A DNA stretch of 64,000 bases from Macrothele yani (taxonomy: Eukaryota > Arthropoda > Arachnida > Araneae > Macrothelidae): positions 73,907,349-73,971,348 of the forward strand of contig CM076991.1 in the NCBI GenBank assembly GCA_039090855.1, in the 5' to 3' direction. This document shows positions 40,600 through 51,732 of this stretch, piece after piece (within the stretch, counting starts at the first letter, position 1; the number at the start of each line of letters is the position of its first letter). A model generated the notes under the pieces. That model searched no databases. It saw only the letters and a program-made list of their open reading frames with translations, and was not told the DNA's origin. Made by a program: the position numbers and the translations under genes.

Positions 40600-41069
40600 T
40601 GTTTTTTTTGGGACATTTTAGGCCCCATTATCCAAATAGAACAATCCCTGACAGCTTTCAGGTATTTGATCATCGTTGCGGACCAAGTTCATCCATTCAT
40701 GGCAATTGTGTTCTCTGCTGGTGATGGCAATTATCAACAGGATAATGCCCACACTGCCAGAATTTTCAAGGAGTGGTTCAAGTAATATGCTGGTGACTTT
40801 CTGGTGATGGCCTGGCCTCCAAATTCACCTGACATGAACCGAATCGAACATTTGAGGTTCGATTTGGAAAAGAGTGTTCGTGCTAAATCACCACCACCCA
40901 AAAATGTACGGGAACTGTTGGACCTGCTGTTGACATAATGGTACCAGATATCCCAGGATACCGATGCCACCACATCTAATTGATGCCACGCCAAGTGGCC
41001 GCTGTTTTGCGGGATACAGGGGCTACAGCTCATTAGGTAGGTGGTCATAATGTAATGGCTCATCGGTAT
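40600..41069 (+). pseudogene. Tc1-like transposase fragment and right end (Tc1-C)
   Basis: ADQVHPFMAIVF, YQQDNAHTARIFKEWF (second catalytic Asp, residues missing after DNA), then in another frame AWPPNSPDMNRIEHLRFDLE, where the Glu sits in RIEH for the usual PIEH. The right terminus TCATAATGTAATGGCTCATC ends near 41,069. The 5' part is missing. A different Tc1 subfamily from Tc1-A, B, D and E. Confidence 0.8.
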
Positions 41070-41615
41070 AACAGGTGTTGATGTGATTTGAAATCTCACC
41101 TTCAATCACATCAACACATTGTGAAACATTTGAGTGATACTCGATGGTCAGCAAGAGCTGGTGCTATATGTGACTTACGAGGAGCTTATAGTGAGATTAG
41201 AAAAGCATTAATTAAACTTTCTGAGTGCGAAACTAAAAGGCCTTTAGCCAAAACAGAGGCAAAATCATTAGCAAAAAAGTTTTACAAATATGAAATTGCC
41301 TTCATGACTGTTTTGTAGGACAATCCTTGCAGAAAGAAGATGGAAACATGAAGATGGCAGTAGATCTACTTCAATTTCTGAAACTCTTCTTTGATGACGA
41401 ACGTAACGATTATTCTGGCATTGACATGGAAGCCTCGACTTTGTCTACATCTGTGGAGCAACCAGACAGTGATGAGAGCTACAAAAGTAGAATAAAAAGA
41501 AAGAGCTTTGCTGAGACAATGAAGTTCATGAAGAGCGAAAAGAAAAGATTCGAGTGGAGATACTAAATGCTATCTGTGACAACCTGGTAGAAAAGCAAAG
41601 CAAAGTTAGGATATA

Positions 41616-43030
41616 CACTCACGGACAATGAAATTTTTGCACCTAGGAGAAAACATACTACAACCGCGAAACTTTGCAAATAGCTAGAGTGCATGCTGGT
41701 ATGAAAATGATCCATGTTTGGTGCGATTGCGCATGACCGCACACCCTGTAGTGGCGCTGCAAGCACGAACCGGCAGCCTTTTAAACAGACGAGTAGTCGA
41801 TGCCCCATGAAAGCGAAAAGCACTGGGCGACGCAAGCAAGAGTACAAATTGACAAGAATGCCGTGTAAACGCCAGAGACGTTGATTGAAGCAACTTACGG
41901 ACTTTGAGAGAGGCCTGATCATCAGGCTGAAAACCGCAGGGTGGTCGGCGCGTCGAATAGCTCGTCATGTGGATAGTTCTGACCATACCGTCTGACTGTG
42001 TTGGGAGCAGTGGACACGTGACGGCACTGCCACATGGCGAAGCGGCTGCAGAAGGACCAGGAGGACCACTGGTAGAGAGGATGGACTGATCGTGCGCCAG
42101 GCACGAACTGATCCTATGTTGACCCGGTTTACTATACAGGCAGATGTAGCGGCTCCTGTGTGCCTACGAACCATTTCCCGACGCCTCGCGGATGAGAATC
42201 TGCGATCCCAGCGCCCCTTACGTGTGCTTCCATTAACACCGGAACATCGTCGGCTCCGTTTGCCGTGGTGCCAGGCCAGAGCGACGTGGAACGCTACAGA
42301 CTGGCGACGTGTGGTGTTTAGCGATGAGTTCCGCTTCGTTTTGGGGACAGGTGATCCGGGTGTAGAGGTCCCCGGATCAACGGCACAATCCCAACCTCAC
42401 TATCGAGAGCCACACCTCCCCTACCGCAGGCATTATGGTCTGGAGAGCCATTGCCTACGATAGCCGATGAGCTTTAGTAGTGGTACGTGGATCATTGACG
42501 GGCCAGCGGTATGTGGATGAGATCCTACAGCTCCATGTGCTCCCATTCCTGGCCGGTATTCCAGATGCACTATACCAGCAGGATAATGCCCGCCCGCACA
42601 CAGCTCGGGTTGCCCAGGACTGCCTACGTCATGACTAGACACTTCCATGGCCTGCGCGCTCCCAGGACATGTCCCCTATCGAGCATGTGTGGGACCAGTT
42701 GAAACGCCAGTTGCCGCCGTGCCGCACTATCCGGGATTTGGAGCACACCGTCCAACACATGGGGGCCAGTCTGCCGCAGGACAACATCAGGCGTCTGTTC
42801 GCTTCCATGCCGGGCCGTATTGCAGCATGTATCGCCGCACGAGGCGGTGCGACGCGCTATTGAAGATGACTGGATTGCGTGCTACAGATCCCTCTGTAAT
42901 TGTCTTGCAGCTCTGTTTTTGCCATCATGTGTATCATTCATCTGTATCATTAAGGCCACAAAAGTTCAATCCGTTTTCAGTTCAATCCAACGCTTCCTTC
43001 TTGGTGCGCAAATTTCAATGTCCGTGAGTG
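41616..43030 (+). mobile_element. Tc1-like transposon Tc1-D, complete ends, dead
   Basis: Inverted repeats CACTCACGGACAATGAAATT (left) and its complement AATGTCCGTGAGTG (right) are flanked by TA at 41,614-41,615 and 43,031-43,032. Length 1,415 bp. Inserted in the 3' part of the hAT-5 transposase. Confidence 0.92.
41860..42863 (+). pseudogene. Tc1-family transposase (Tc1-D), decayed
   Basis: DFERGLIIRLKTAGWSARRI (helix-turn-helix) starts near 41.9 kb. VVFSDEFRFVL carries the first Asp, YQQDNARPHTA can be read across a frame change near 42,570, and SPIEHVWDQLKRQLPP gives the catalytic Glu at about 42,680. The end is ARGGATRY at 42,863. Several frameshifts and a stop near 41,994 make it inactive. 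Confidence 0.85.
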
Positions 43031-43706
43031 TATATTTGACCTATTCAAAGGAGCTTTTGCTGATGAACATGACCATTCTACGAAATGTGACCTGAGCAAT
43101 ATTTCAACGGCATAGTCAAGTGGCATAGATGGAAAACAATTTTGTGATGAACTGCAGCACTTCCGTCGTTTTGTGTATCGCTTGGATCAAGATCAATCCT
43201 CGGTCCGGCCTGAAGATTACTACAAACTACTTGTGGACAGTGACGGTTTGAAAGAAACATTTCCAAATGTGGAAACCATTCTTAGAAAAATTTTTACTTT
43301 ACCAATATCTAATGCAAGTGGCGAAACATCATTTAGTGCTCTTAAAAGAGTTAAAAACTATCTACGATCAACACTTTTTCAAGAGCACTTGAATAGTTTT
43401 TCAATATTGTACACAGAGGGTAATGCGCTGAATCATGCCAATTATGATGAAGTCATAGACAATTTTGCTGCAATTAAAGCCAAGAAGTATTTCTTAAAAA
43501 CATGATGCTGAGTTTGTAAGTAAATGAAATAATGTTTCTCTTTGTTTCAATATAGAATACTAATAAAGTTATTTAATGATGTTGAAATTGATTATAGTTA
43601 ATTTAAAAATTACAGTAAATATACCCGGAACCCGGATGTGTCTCAAAATGAGGGGCCTCCAAAAGGTTCAGTGAGACGGGCCCCCTACATCATAAAATCG
43701 CCCCTG

Positions 43707-43842
43707 GGCATGGATGTTGTATTTGTCTTACGGCACTGGCTCTCTCCCTTCCCTGGAACCAGTGACCCTAAATTAGGGACGGGTGACTGCTTATAGCCTA
43801 TTGAGTTGCTCACGGCGGTCGTTAAACCTCCAATAAAAAAAA
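43707..43842 (+). mobile_element. SINE-A, 3' half, continuation of the copy split by hAT-5
   Basis: Starts GGCATGGATGTTG exactly where the head at 35,557-35,644 stops, and runs through TAAATTAGGGACGGG to the A tail. No tRNA-like head of its own. Confidence 0.9.
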
Positions 43843-45537
43843 TACTGAGGCCCCCGTAACGGCAAATGCCTTCCGATTTACTTGCGAACCCTTTGTCTCG
43901 GCGACAACACTTTATGCTACAAACCGCCGCTAGATATCAGTCCCGGCATACTGTAAGACGATCTGATCTTAAGAGCAACCTCATATTACAGCATGGGCCC
44001 TGACATCTGAAACTTTCGTTAAAATTTGGAGGCCTAAATTATAAAGAATAAGGGAGTGTTAGTAGAATGTATGCCATTATGTTATGCAGTGCCGAAACTT
44101 ATAGCTCACAGCAAACAATTTGGTAATGGTATTTTATAAAACATAGAAATAAACATTACTTCAAGACTAAAAAAATAACAAACTTCCATATGTTAATAAT
44201 TTCGATTCGTTTTAACCTTAATAAATTATTGAGCGCACTTAACCTTTAAATGTTCATCCTGAAAAGCCGATCATTGCACAGGAAAGGTAAAATTTTACCC
44301 GTTTCACAAACCTGGGGATTTTTCTTTGATCAAATCTACTTACTTTGCATCATTTTCTTTACATTCTATTTTTGGCTTTATTACGATGCACTGAAATCCA
44401 GACAGCTGAAAAGCCAAAAAGCCAAAATATCTTTCAGAAATGAGCATAAATGCATACATACGGTGCGTGGTGCAACTGAGTAAACAACAGGTATTCCTAT
44501 TTCTGTAAATTACAAAAAAAAAAAAAAAAAAAAAAAAAAACCCTGCAGTTTGTTGTTTACAAAGTTTCCTTTTTTTTTCTTTTTTTTTTTGTACAAAACG
44601 GTTAATCCTTTACATGCACATACAGAATTATAACTATACATACAGAATTGTGATTGTCAACAGTCAAAATTAATGTATAACATTCGCTATTATTGTTTAG
44701 TAATTCAGTGTAACATTTATAATTAAAACTAAGGAGCATATTATACATTGTATTAATAGTTTTACTTCAAAGTAGGTTTCCATTTCAGAAAGTTAGCTTT
44801 ATCTTTTGATGTATGACATTCAATAAAGCCAATAATCAATAAATAGAATTATAAGTGAAAATGAATGAGACGCCTACAAACTTTTTGGTGCTTAACTTGG
44901 CACGTGTGAACGGGTGCAGTTAAATTTGCACATGTGTAGTTTAAAATCTCATAAGTATCTGATCTACTTTAAATATTCTTCCCAATAATATTTTACTAGG
45001 CAGCACATCATAAAAATAAGTAACTTTCTGTTTACCTACACAACTTCCGTTCGTTATACAGGCAGATTTAGAAGATTCACATAATCTAGTGTACCAGTGC
45101 CTGTACAAAAGAATAAGTAAACTTCCTGAGAATTTTTTATTTTTACAGAAAATCGGCAATGTATATAAAGTAAAGTCATTCGCTTTACAGTTATATATGA
45201 ATAATTGTACATACTTTGTCTTGAAACATTTCTAATCCATTGTTCATGTAATCGCATATCCCTGGGGAACTGTGGAAACTTGTCAAACGATGCATGCTGC
45301 CTGAAGAAGAACCAGATACAATGAAGTATACCATCGTTATATCTAGTGATAAGATCGTTATTTTCATGATAATAAACATCCAAAAAAAAAAATTACTAAT
45401 TCATAAAACAAAATGATCGCCCAAACAATCGCAAAATCACGTGATAAGCTACGGAACGTAGTACGAATCAAGCGAGGCTCAGCTTGCCTCCAACGACCCT
45501 GGCGAGCGAAGTGTTGTCCGGTTCTTCGCAATTACGG
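43843..45537. other. AT-rich intergenic DNA, no gene recognised
   Basis: Contains an A27 run (44,514-44,540) followed 30 bases later by interrupted T-runs (44,571-44,590). No coding or transposon-end motif found on either strand. Confidence 0.4.
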
Positions 45538-45547
45538 AAGGCATTTA

Positions 45548-45850
45548 AATGATCAAATGATCATATGCAGAGGATTTTAGGATGGGAGTGTCTGACCCTA
45601 GGTCTTAAACAACCCTTAGAAATAGGAAGCTAGGAGATGTGGGCTAGAGTGCCCGATAGGAAAGTGACACGGAGGCGAAGTAGAAAGGGGGAGGAAGACG
45701 CCCTTATTAATTACCGGGGGGCCAGTACCCGGGGTCCGACGGCTTAACGTGCCCATCCGACGCACGGCGGATATTCAGTGGATCGAACTTGAGGTCCTTT
45801 CCGCGGCAGTCACGAACATTACCCACTAGGCCACCCGCGGCCCATCAAGA
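45548..45850 (-). mobile_element. SINE-B (second tRNA-derived family), copy 1
   Basis: Minus-strand head with CCTAGTGGGTAATGTTCG (A box) and AAGTTCGATCC (B box), a body with CCGTGCGTCGGATGGGC and CACTCTAGCCC, and an end near CATATGATCATTTGATCATT instead of an A tail. AAGGCATTTA flanks both sides (45,538-45,547 and 45,851-45,860). The sister copy is at 48,090-48,405. Confidence 0.88.
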
Positions 45851-45879
45851 AAGGCATTTACTTATCAGGAGCAACGGTT

Positions 45880-45956
45880 ATACACGGTCGAGTCACATTA
45901 TTGTGACCACCTCCTACTTTTGACGTCAACAGCGTGTAGACAATGAAAGAAGGCAC
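45880..45956 (+). mobile_element. left end of a Tc1/mariner element, truncated
   Basis: TACACGGTCGAGTCACATT followed by ATTGTGACCACC is a typical Tc1-type inverted terminal repeat starting at a TA. The element is cut after about 77 bases by a SINE-A head and no right end was found. Confidence 0.55.
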
Positions 45957-46040
45957 GGCCGCCCCGGTGGCGCAGTGGTCTAAGAGATGGACTCTGATCA
46001 TTCGTCCGAAAGGGGTCCGGGTTCGAATCCCGTTGAGGCA
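45957..46040 (+). mobile_element. SINE-A, tRNA-like head only
   Basis: The A box TGGCGCAGTGG and B box GGTTCGAATCC are intact, ending at CCCGTTGAGGCA where the body should begin. Either 3'-truncated or split, but no matching body with a target duplication was found. Not a tRNA gene: no plausible anticodon arm. Confidence 0.8.
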
Positions 46041-46599
46041 TACTAAGTTAAAACTGGTCATTGAGTGAATGAAGTAAACGCAAAGTTTTGACGCATTTCG
46101 ATATAAAGCAAAATAAATAGGTAAAAAGAATGTGGTTAGGTGTGTTCATACTGACTTTGACGAGGTGAAATAGCAATAAATATTTGGTTATACATGAAAA
46201 AAGCGTAAAAACAACTCATTAAGAAAATTATTTTGGGGAAAAGTATGAAATTTTAGTTTATGTCATGAGAATAAATGTCTGTAAGACTTATTCTAAAGTT
46301 AAAAATATATCTGAAGTTTTTGTTGCATTTCTGATATTAGGAAAGTTTGTATGGAAAAGTGAGAGTGATCGAGTCGAAAAGATACAAGTTTGTTGGAATG
46401 AAACAGGAAAAAAGTACGTTTCTAAATAGGTTATCTCTACGAAGAAAAAAATCGAAGTACAGTGTACAACAGTTTCAAAGCAAAGTTAAACAATACGTAA
46501 ACGTAGAACAGTTTTTCGAAACATAGATTAAGTCGTTATACAGAGAAAAGAACTAAGTCTTTCTTAAAAAATGATTACATTTGTTTGGAGAAATTCAAA
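46041..46599. other. no gene recognised
   Basis: AT-rich DNA with no coding motif; a short GGGGC-repeat (GGGCGGGGCGGGGC) begins just after it at about 46,608. Confidence 0.35.
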
Positions 46600-46659
46600 C
46601 AAATGAGGGCGGGGCGGGGCGGGGCTGGGGACAGCCGTGAAGATCCTCCTATGCCACAG

Positions 46660-47350
46660 AACCGGCATTTTCCCTCTACTTTTGGATATAAAAGTATCAA
46701 GGATCTCGAACAAGTCTTGAGCCTTAGCACTACCAGTGATACTGTTACAAAAGAGAAGATCTTCTACAATGTTATTACCATCTATAAACCGTACATAGCA
46801 AAACAAGTCAGCATCCTTATTATTATCAGTGGCCTCATCCAGCTGCAACCCAAATTCCTTACCTTTCATTTTTTCAATTAATTGATCATTGAGGTCCTCC
46901 GCTATGTGCTGTATTCTGCGTCTGATGGTGTTATTGTACAAAGGCACATTTGAAAGCAGCTTCCTATTAGACTCACCGATCATAATGTTCACCATATCTA
47001 CAGCAGCCGGTAGAATGAGTTCTTCTGCGATGGTATGAGGCTTCTTACATTTTGTGATTCTATGTGCCACCTTGTAAGATCCTAGCAAAGCACTGCTTGG
47101 TATTGATGCCTGATTATAAAAACTTCCTTTTTGTTGATTTAACTCTTGTAACTTTCTTGCAAAGCAATCACGAGATTTACTAAGCATGCTGGGATGATTG
47201 GTTTCTAAATGGCGCATGCACTCTGGCGCCAAAATTTCATACACAGTACACATTGCGGCCTCTCTTCACCATTGACTTCTGTCGACGTAAAACCAAAGTC
47301 CAAATAACTGTCATCATATTTTCGATATTTACGCTTCTTCACACTCTTGC
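46660..47350 (-). pseudogene. hAT transposase, ZBED5-like, N-terminal half
   Basis: A BED-type zinc finger reads across a frame change near 47,250: SYLDFGFTSTEVNGEERPQC then RHLETNHPSM. Next come SYKVAHRITKCKKPHTIAEE, VPLYNNTIRRRI and GLQLDEATDNNKDADLFCYV, which carries the first catalytic Asp in the family's usual context. It ends at ILDTFISKSRGKM; the following residues do not fit the family. The C-terminal catalytic residue and dimerisation domain are missing. Inactive. Confidence 0.83.
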
Positions 47351-47399
47351 CACTATTTGACGGCGCGCCCTCTTTATTTTCACTTTCACACTTTTCTCC

Positions 47400-47472
47400 G
47401 CGTATGTATTTTTAAAATGGATCGGTTTTTACTGTTTAGTAAAAACCGATCCATTTTTAAAAATACATACGC
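47400..47472. repeat. near-perfect 34/35-bp inverted repeat with 4-base loop
   Basis: GCGTATGTATTTTTAAAATG... and its complement face each other around GTTT, differing only by one A in an A-run. It lies just upstream of the hAT-6 reading frame. As RNA or single-stranded DNA it would form a strong hairpin. Function unknown. Confidence 0.93.
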
Positions 47473-48089
47473 TGAGAAAAACTTCACTTCACTTAATCAC
47501 AATAATATTCAGTTGATACGCCGAAAGCTTACAAACGCCGAAACTCAGCGACAGAGCATCAACATAACAGACTGCTAACCGCCAAATGAGTCACAAATGA
47601 CAGCGGATGAGCATATTTAAAAGATCTGGTGACCTTCTCAAATCATCTGGACTTCGAGTCTTATTTCTAGACGCTCGGAGAACGAAGGAGGAATGTTTAT
47701 CAGAAGCACGGAGGCTGGTGCGAAAGCTCAGGTAACTTCCGGTAACGGCCGCGCGGAACACACACGTGCGCTCGTCGGGCGGCAATCGTGCGGGGAGAGG
47801 GGGGGACGCACGCTTATAACATTATTGCAGAACGCTATCTAGTAACCATTCGTAGAGGCTTCTGCCAACAGTAATTAAGCGAGTTACTGCTTTGCACCAG
47901 GTCCGCTAGATGTCACGATGGTGCGTCCTATGACATTGAATTGAAAATGGAAATAAAATTATGAACATTTTGTAATATTTCGGGGCGCCCCAGTGAGGAA
48001 GCCGCGGCTCCCCAGGGCGCCGCGGCGCACACTTTGGGTACCACCATCGAGCTTATATTAGACTCGATGGGAACCACTGGTCTAGATCA

Positions 48090-48405
48090 GGTCACGGGTG
48101 GCCTGGTGGGTAACGTTCGTAACTTCCACGGAAAGGACCTCAGGTTCGATCCCAGGCAGGTACGAACGCTCGATCCACTAAGTATCCGCCGTGCGTCGGA
48201 TGGCCACTTTAAGCCGTCAGACCCCGGGTACTGGATCCCCGGTAATAAATAAGAGCGTCTTCCTCCCCCTTTCTGCTTCGCCTCCGTGTTTTTTTCCTAT
48301 CGGGCACTCTAGCCCAAATCTCCTAGCTTCCTATTTCAAAGGGTTGTTTAAGACCTGGGGTCAGACACTCCCTCCCTAAAATCCTCTACATATGATCAGC
48401 TGATT
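48090..48405 (+). mobile_element. SINE-B, copy 2
   Basis: Plus-strand copy with GGTTCGATCCC B box, CCGTGCGTCGGATGGCC, and 3' end ACATATGATCAGCTGATT. The 14-bp duplication ACTGGTCTAGATCA (48,076-48,089 and 48,406-48,419) is perfect and overlaps the end of hAT-6, so the SINE arrived after hAT-6. Confidence 0.92.
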
Positions 48406-48419
48406 ACTGGTCTAGATCA

Positions 48420-49455
48420 TGGAGGTAGGAATAAGAGGAGGCGCTGTCGCCAACTCTTCCCATGCTAGCGAAGTGAAGCCGGGTTTGTACGCTTCCGCGG
48501 TGAAAGTAGTACCGCCAGCTTTGGCACTCTCAAGATGCAAAAGCAGACGATTTTCCGTAGGAAAGCTCGTTTTCTTAAGATTTTACATTGTCTTAAATTA
48601 TAAGCGAAATGGAAAAGCAGTGGAATAGGTTTAAGAAACTCTTAGGTTTACATGAAAGGAATTTCAGAACAGAAACTTAGATTTTCATGGAGGAAATGAT
48701 ATCTAAAAAAGTGTCTTCGTAACGACTGAGACGCATATGAACTGACGATTTAAAATGTGTTTATACTAAACATAATTTTATAAAACGTTTAAAATCTTTC
48801 TCTATCTTAGCGGATTATCGTCAAATATTGTTTATCATAGAAATCGTAACGATCGAGCTTCAGAGAATTTGTATTATGAGTGAATTTTTCGATAGATCGT
48901 ACTTTAAAGGGAGGGAACACTTCTGCCATGTTGTCAGGAGGAAAATTTAAGTAAACAACGACGTTCCACGTATGTTTTACTTGAAGAACAATTATGATTG
49001 TTTTTAAGCAAAGGAAGAGGGGGGGGATAATATTCTCATTGAACATTATTATTTAAAAAAACAAAAATTCATGAAATACCTAGATTTTATTTCCAAGCCT
49101 TTATAGAAAAAAGGGGAATTTGCGAGCTTGTTCAAAGAAATTGAAAAACTCAGACTCAAAATATGATGTTACGGTGTCTTCATTTTATTTTTTATAATTG
49201 CTTTAAGCACTTGACTGATTTTAGTTTCTTCTAATGAAGGTAGGAAATTCCAACTGGTTTGGTTAGAACTGTGGTGGGCTTCAAAGGTATGAATGCAAAT
49301 AATTTTAAAAACTACAGGCCTTAATAGGAAGGTAACTTTTTTCGGGGGGGGTAACTATGTATCTTTTTAAAGGGTGCAGTTTCAAAATATAGCAAGAAAA
49401 TATACAATTTATTAGTTTGTGGAAATAGGATTTACAAGTCCTGCTGATAGTCAAG
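48420..49455. other. no gene recognised
   Basis: A short GC-richer block at 48,420-48,540 has a 69-codon open frame without known motifs; the rest is AT-rich with a G-run at 49,019-49,026. Confidence 0.35.
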
Positions 49456-49467
49456 GAAATCTGACTT

Positions 49468-49691
49468 TTTTTTTTTTTTTTTTTTGGAGGTTTAACGACC
49501 ACCGTGAGCAACTCAAACGGGCTATAAGCAGTCGCCCGTCCCTAATTTAGGGTCACTGGTTCCAGGGAAGGGAGAGAGCCAGTGCCGTAAGACAAACACA
49601 ACATCCATGCCTGACCGGGATTCGAACCCGGACCCCTTACGGACGAATGATCAGAGGCCAACGCCTTAGACCACTGCGCCACCGGGGCGGC
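49468..49691 (-). mobile_element. SINE-A, full length
   Basis: Well-preserved minus-strand copy with head, body and A tail. GAAATCTGACTT at 49,456-49,467 and 49,692-49,703 is a perfect 12-bp target duplication. Confidence 0.95.
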
Positions 49692-49703
49692 GAAATCTGA
49701 CTT

Positions 49704-50525
49704 GATAAAATGTCTTGATAAAAACAGATTTACATAAGCAGCAGAAATACTTCCTTCTGTAAGATCTCTTTTAAAAGAAATCCAACTGCATTCAAAATAT
49801 TATACTTCTAATACACATCACTATTAACAGACGCATATTCATAATGTAATAAGTTAATAGCTTTTAAGTAGTAAATGAAACAGACTTGTGTATACAATAA
49901 GGGTTTTTAATTTGGTTTTTGAAATATATGTATACCATTTATGAGCAAGGTTTATTAATAAAGAATTCACTGAGGATAAATCCTGCAGTTTGTTGCTAGC
50001 ACAACATATGTTCAAGAATAGAAAAATCTGATCACATAAGGTGTGGTTAATCAACACAACAAGGTGATTAATTTTAGCTCTAAAGACAGAGAGCATTGCT
50101 AACAGCAGCCCATATGCTAATGCACATTTAACCTACATTTTCTGGCCACAAAAATTAATGGATAACAAATCAGAAGTGCATGGGAAATATAGAAGTGCAA
50201 ATTTTCTGCCACCAGATGCTAAATCATCTCCAGTACCAAAATCTGATTTCCAAAAATTATCCTGACTTTTTAAGCTAGAACTTCTTACGACCACCTATTT
50301 CACCTGATTAGTTAAGTAATAAAGTTTTCACTCGAGTAATTTATTTGTTTGTTTATCATAACTATACATTTTCATATATTGCAATTAATATCTTTATAAT
50401 TTTATGCTGTTATATTTTTACTTCAGTTGAATTCAAGATTTCCCCCATTTCTGTCATCAAAAAGCCTAGCCATGAGCTGCATTTCACACTCATTATGTAC
50501 ATTATGTCATACATTATGCCATTAT
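49704..50525. other. AT-rich DNA, no gene recognised
   Basis: No coding or repeat structure stands out; CATTATG repeats occur near 50,490-50,520, immediately before the truncated RTE. Confidence 0.4.
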
Positions 50526-51701
50526 CAACCGAGAGAACAAGCTGGATTCAGGAGTGGCTACAGCACAATAGATCATATCCACGTTCTGAGAGAACTAATT
50601 GAAAGAGCGAGGGAATATGAACTTCCATTGTGCATGGCTTTTATCGATTATGAAAAAGCCTTTGATTCGATGAAACCATCAGCAGTTACAATGGCTCTGA
50701 AAACCTGCGGTATTGAAGATGCATACATTAATATTATTAATAACATCTATGAAAATGCAAGTGCAAAGATTCGGCTGTTTGAAAATACAACACACATAAA
50801 AATTGGAAAGGGAGTGAGACAAGGTGACACCATATCTCCGAAGCTCTTTAATGCCACATTGGAGGGTGTTTTTCAGTCGCTGAGCTGGGAAAACAAAGGG
50901 ATAAAGATTAATGGAGATTATCTAACCCACCTTCGTTTTGCTGATGACATAGTCATTTTTGCAACTACCCCATCAGAGCTGCAGAGTATGATCCAGGAAC
51001 TTGCTGACAAGAGTAAAGAAGTGGGATTAAAAATGAACTTTCAGAAGACAAAAGTGATATTCAATGCTTTTACAAGAAATGAAGATTTATTGATTGATGG
51101 AGAAAAGCTGGAGATAACAGACACGTACGTTTATCTTGGACAGCAGATATCAAGTGAGGGTCACATTGATGAAGAAATTAATCGGCGTACAAAACTTGCC
51201 TGGAGAGCTTTTGGAAGAAACAGCATAATTTTCAAGAGCAATATGCCATTATGTCTTAAAAGAAAAGTGTTTGATCAATGCATCCTTCCAGTGCTTACGT
51301 ATGGTGCAGAGACGTGGACCTTAACTAAAAGAGATATACAAAGACTGCAGACAACTCAAAGATGCATGGAGAGGTGCATGCTTTGTGTAACCAGGAGAGA
51401 TAAGAAGAGGAACTCGTGGATCCGAAAAATGACAAGAGTGGAAGACATCATGATCAGAGTTAAATCCCTGAAATGGCAATGGGCTGGACATACTGCCAGA
51501 AGGACAGATCATCGATGGACAGCCGAAATTTTAGATTGGATTCCAAGGGACAGGAAAAGACCCAGAAGAAGACCACATGGGAGATGGGTGGATGAAATTC
51601 GAAAGTATGCAGGGGTGACACGGAGGAGACTGGCACAAGACAGACCGTTGTGGAGGAAACTTGGGGAGACCTTCGTCCAGCAGTGGATTGATAATGGTTG
51701 A
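50526..51701 (+). pseudogene. RTE reverse transcriptase, C-terminal 390 residues, open
   Basis: Open from PREQAGFRSGYS through FIDYEKAFDS, GVRQGDTISPKLF, LRFADDIVIF (catalytic Asp pair) to the normal C-terminus. It lacks the endonuclease and the first reverse-transcriptase blocks. Residue states PLCM, YGAETW and LEGVFQSLSW match array unit 5 best, so it was probably copied from a unit-5-like source. The upstream continuation of the open frame to 50,427 is chance. Confidence 0.92.
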
Positions 51702-51732
51702 CAATGATGATGATGATGATGATGATGATGTA
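50526..51732 (+). mobile_element. 5'-truncated RTE-like copy, relative of the array
   Basis: Starts abruptly at the reverse-transcriptase segment corresponding to residue 595 of the array protein and ends with the (ATG)n tail at 51,702-51,731. It lacks the 5' leader and ribozyme. 5' truncation is the usual outcome of incomplete target-primed reverse transcription. A short TACATT occurs on both sides but is not a convincing duplication. Confidence 0.92.

Larger units (their letters stand above)
37555..43505 (+). pseudogene. hAT-5 transposase, ZMYM1-like, in pieces
   Basis: Collinear fragments are separated by insertions. They are a Lys-rich N-terminus with DSLLVFLQKP (37.6 kb), the zinc-finger region NECHFYRLKTNG and LIFSETCKSVCKLC (38.1-38.2 kb), CSSHSLNLE (38.56 kb), then after a 2.4-kb insertion LSDTRWSARAGA (41.13 kb) and FYKYEIAFMTVL. 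After Tc1-D come RKIFTLPISNASGETSFSAL and KRVKNYLRSTLFQEHL (43.27-43.39 kb), the C-terminal dimerisation domain, ending at 43,503-43,505. Domain order equals hAT-3 and hAT-4. Several stops plus three insertions make it inactive. Confidence 0.85.
35645..43706 (+). mobile_element. hAT-5: ZMYM1-like hAT transposon with nested insertions
   Basis: Ends CAGGGGCGGATTTAAGG and ATAAAATCGCCCCTG are inverted repeats. GGCACGGA (35,637-35,644) and GGCATGGA (43,707-43,714) are the 8-bp target duplication with one later substitution. The transposase remnant runs on the plus strand. Inside it lie Tc1-A copy 2 (36,132-37,551), a mixed block (about 38,640-41,080) and Tc1-D (41,616-43,030). Confidence 0.9.
46600..48079 (-). 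mobile_element. hAT-6: ZBED5-like hAT transposon, 3'-truncated
   Basis: The 5' end on the minus strand starts CAGTGGTTCCCATCGAG at 48,079 and is flanked by GTCTAGAT (48,080-48,087), a hAT-type 8-bp site. A GC-rich subterminal block (CGCCGCGGCGCCCTGGGG) follows. The transposase lies at about 46,660-47,350. No opposite end was found, so the 3' part is missing. Confidence 0.75.

Noticed and set aside
50427..50525. N-terminal 33 codons fused to the truncated RTE frame
   Set aside because: No similarity to the RTE protein; homology starts abruptly at 50,526, so the fusion is fortuitous.
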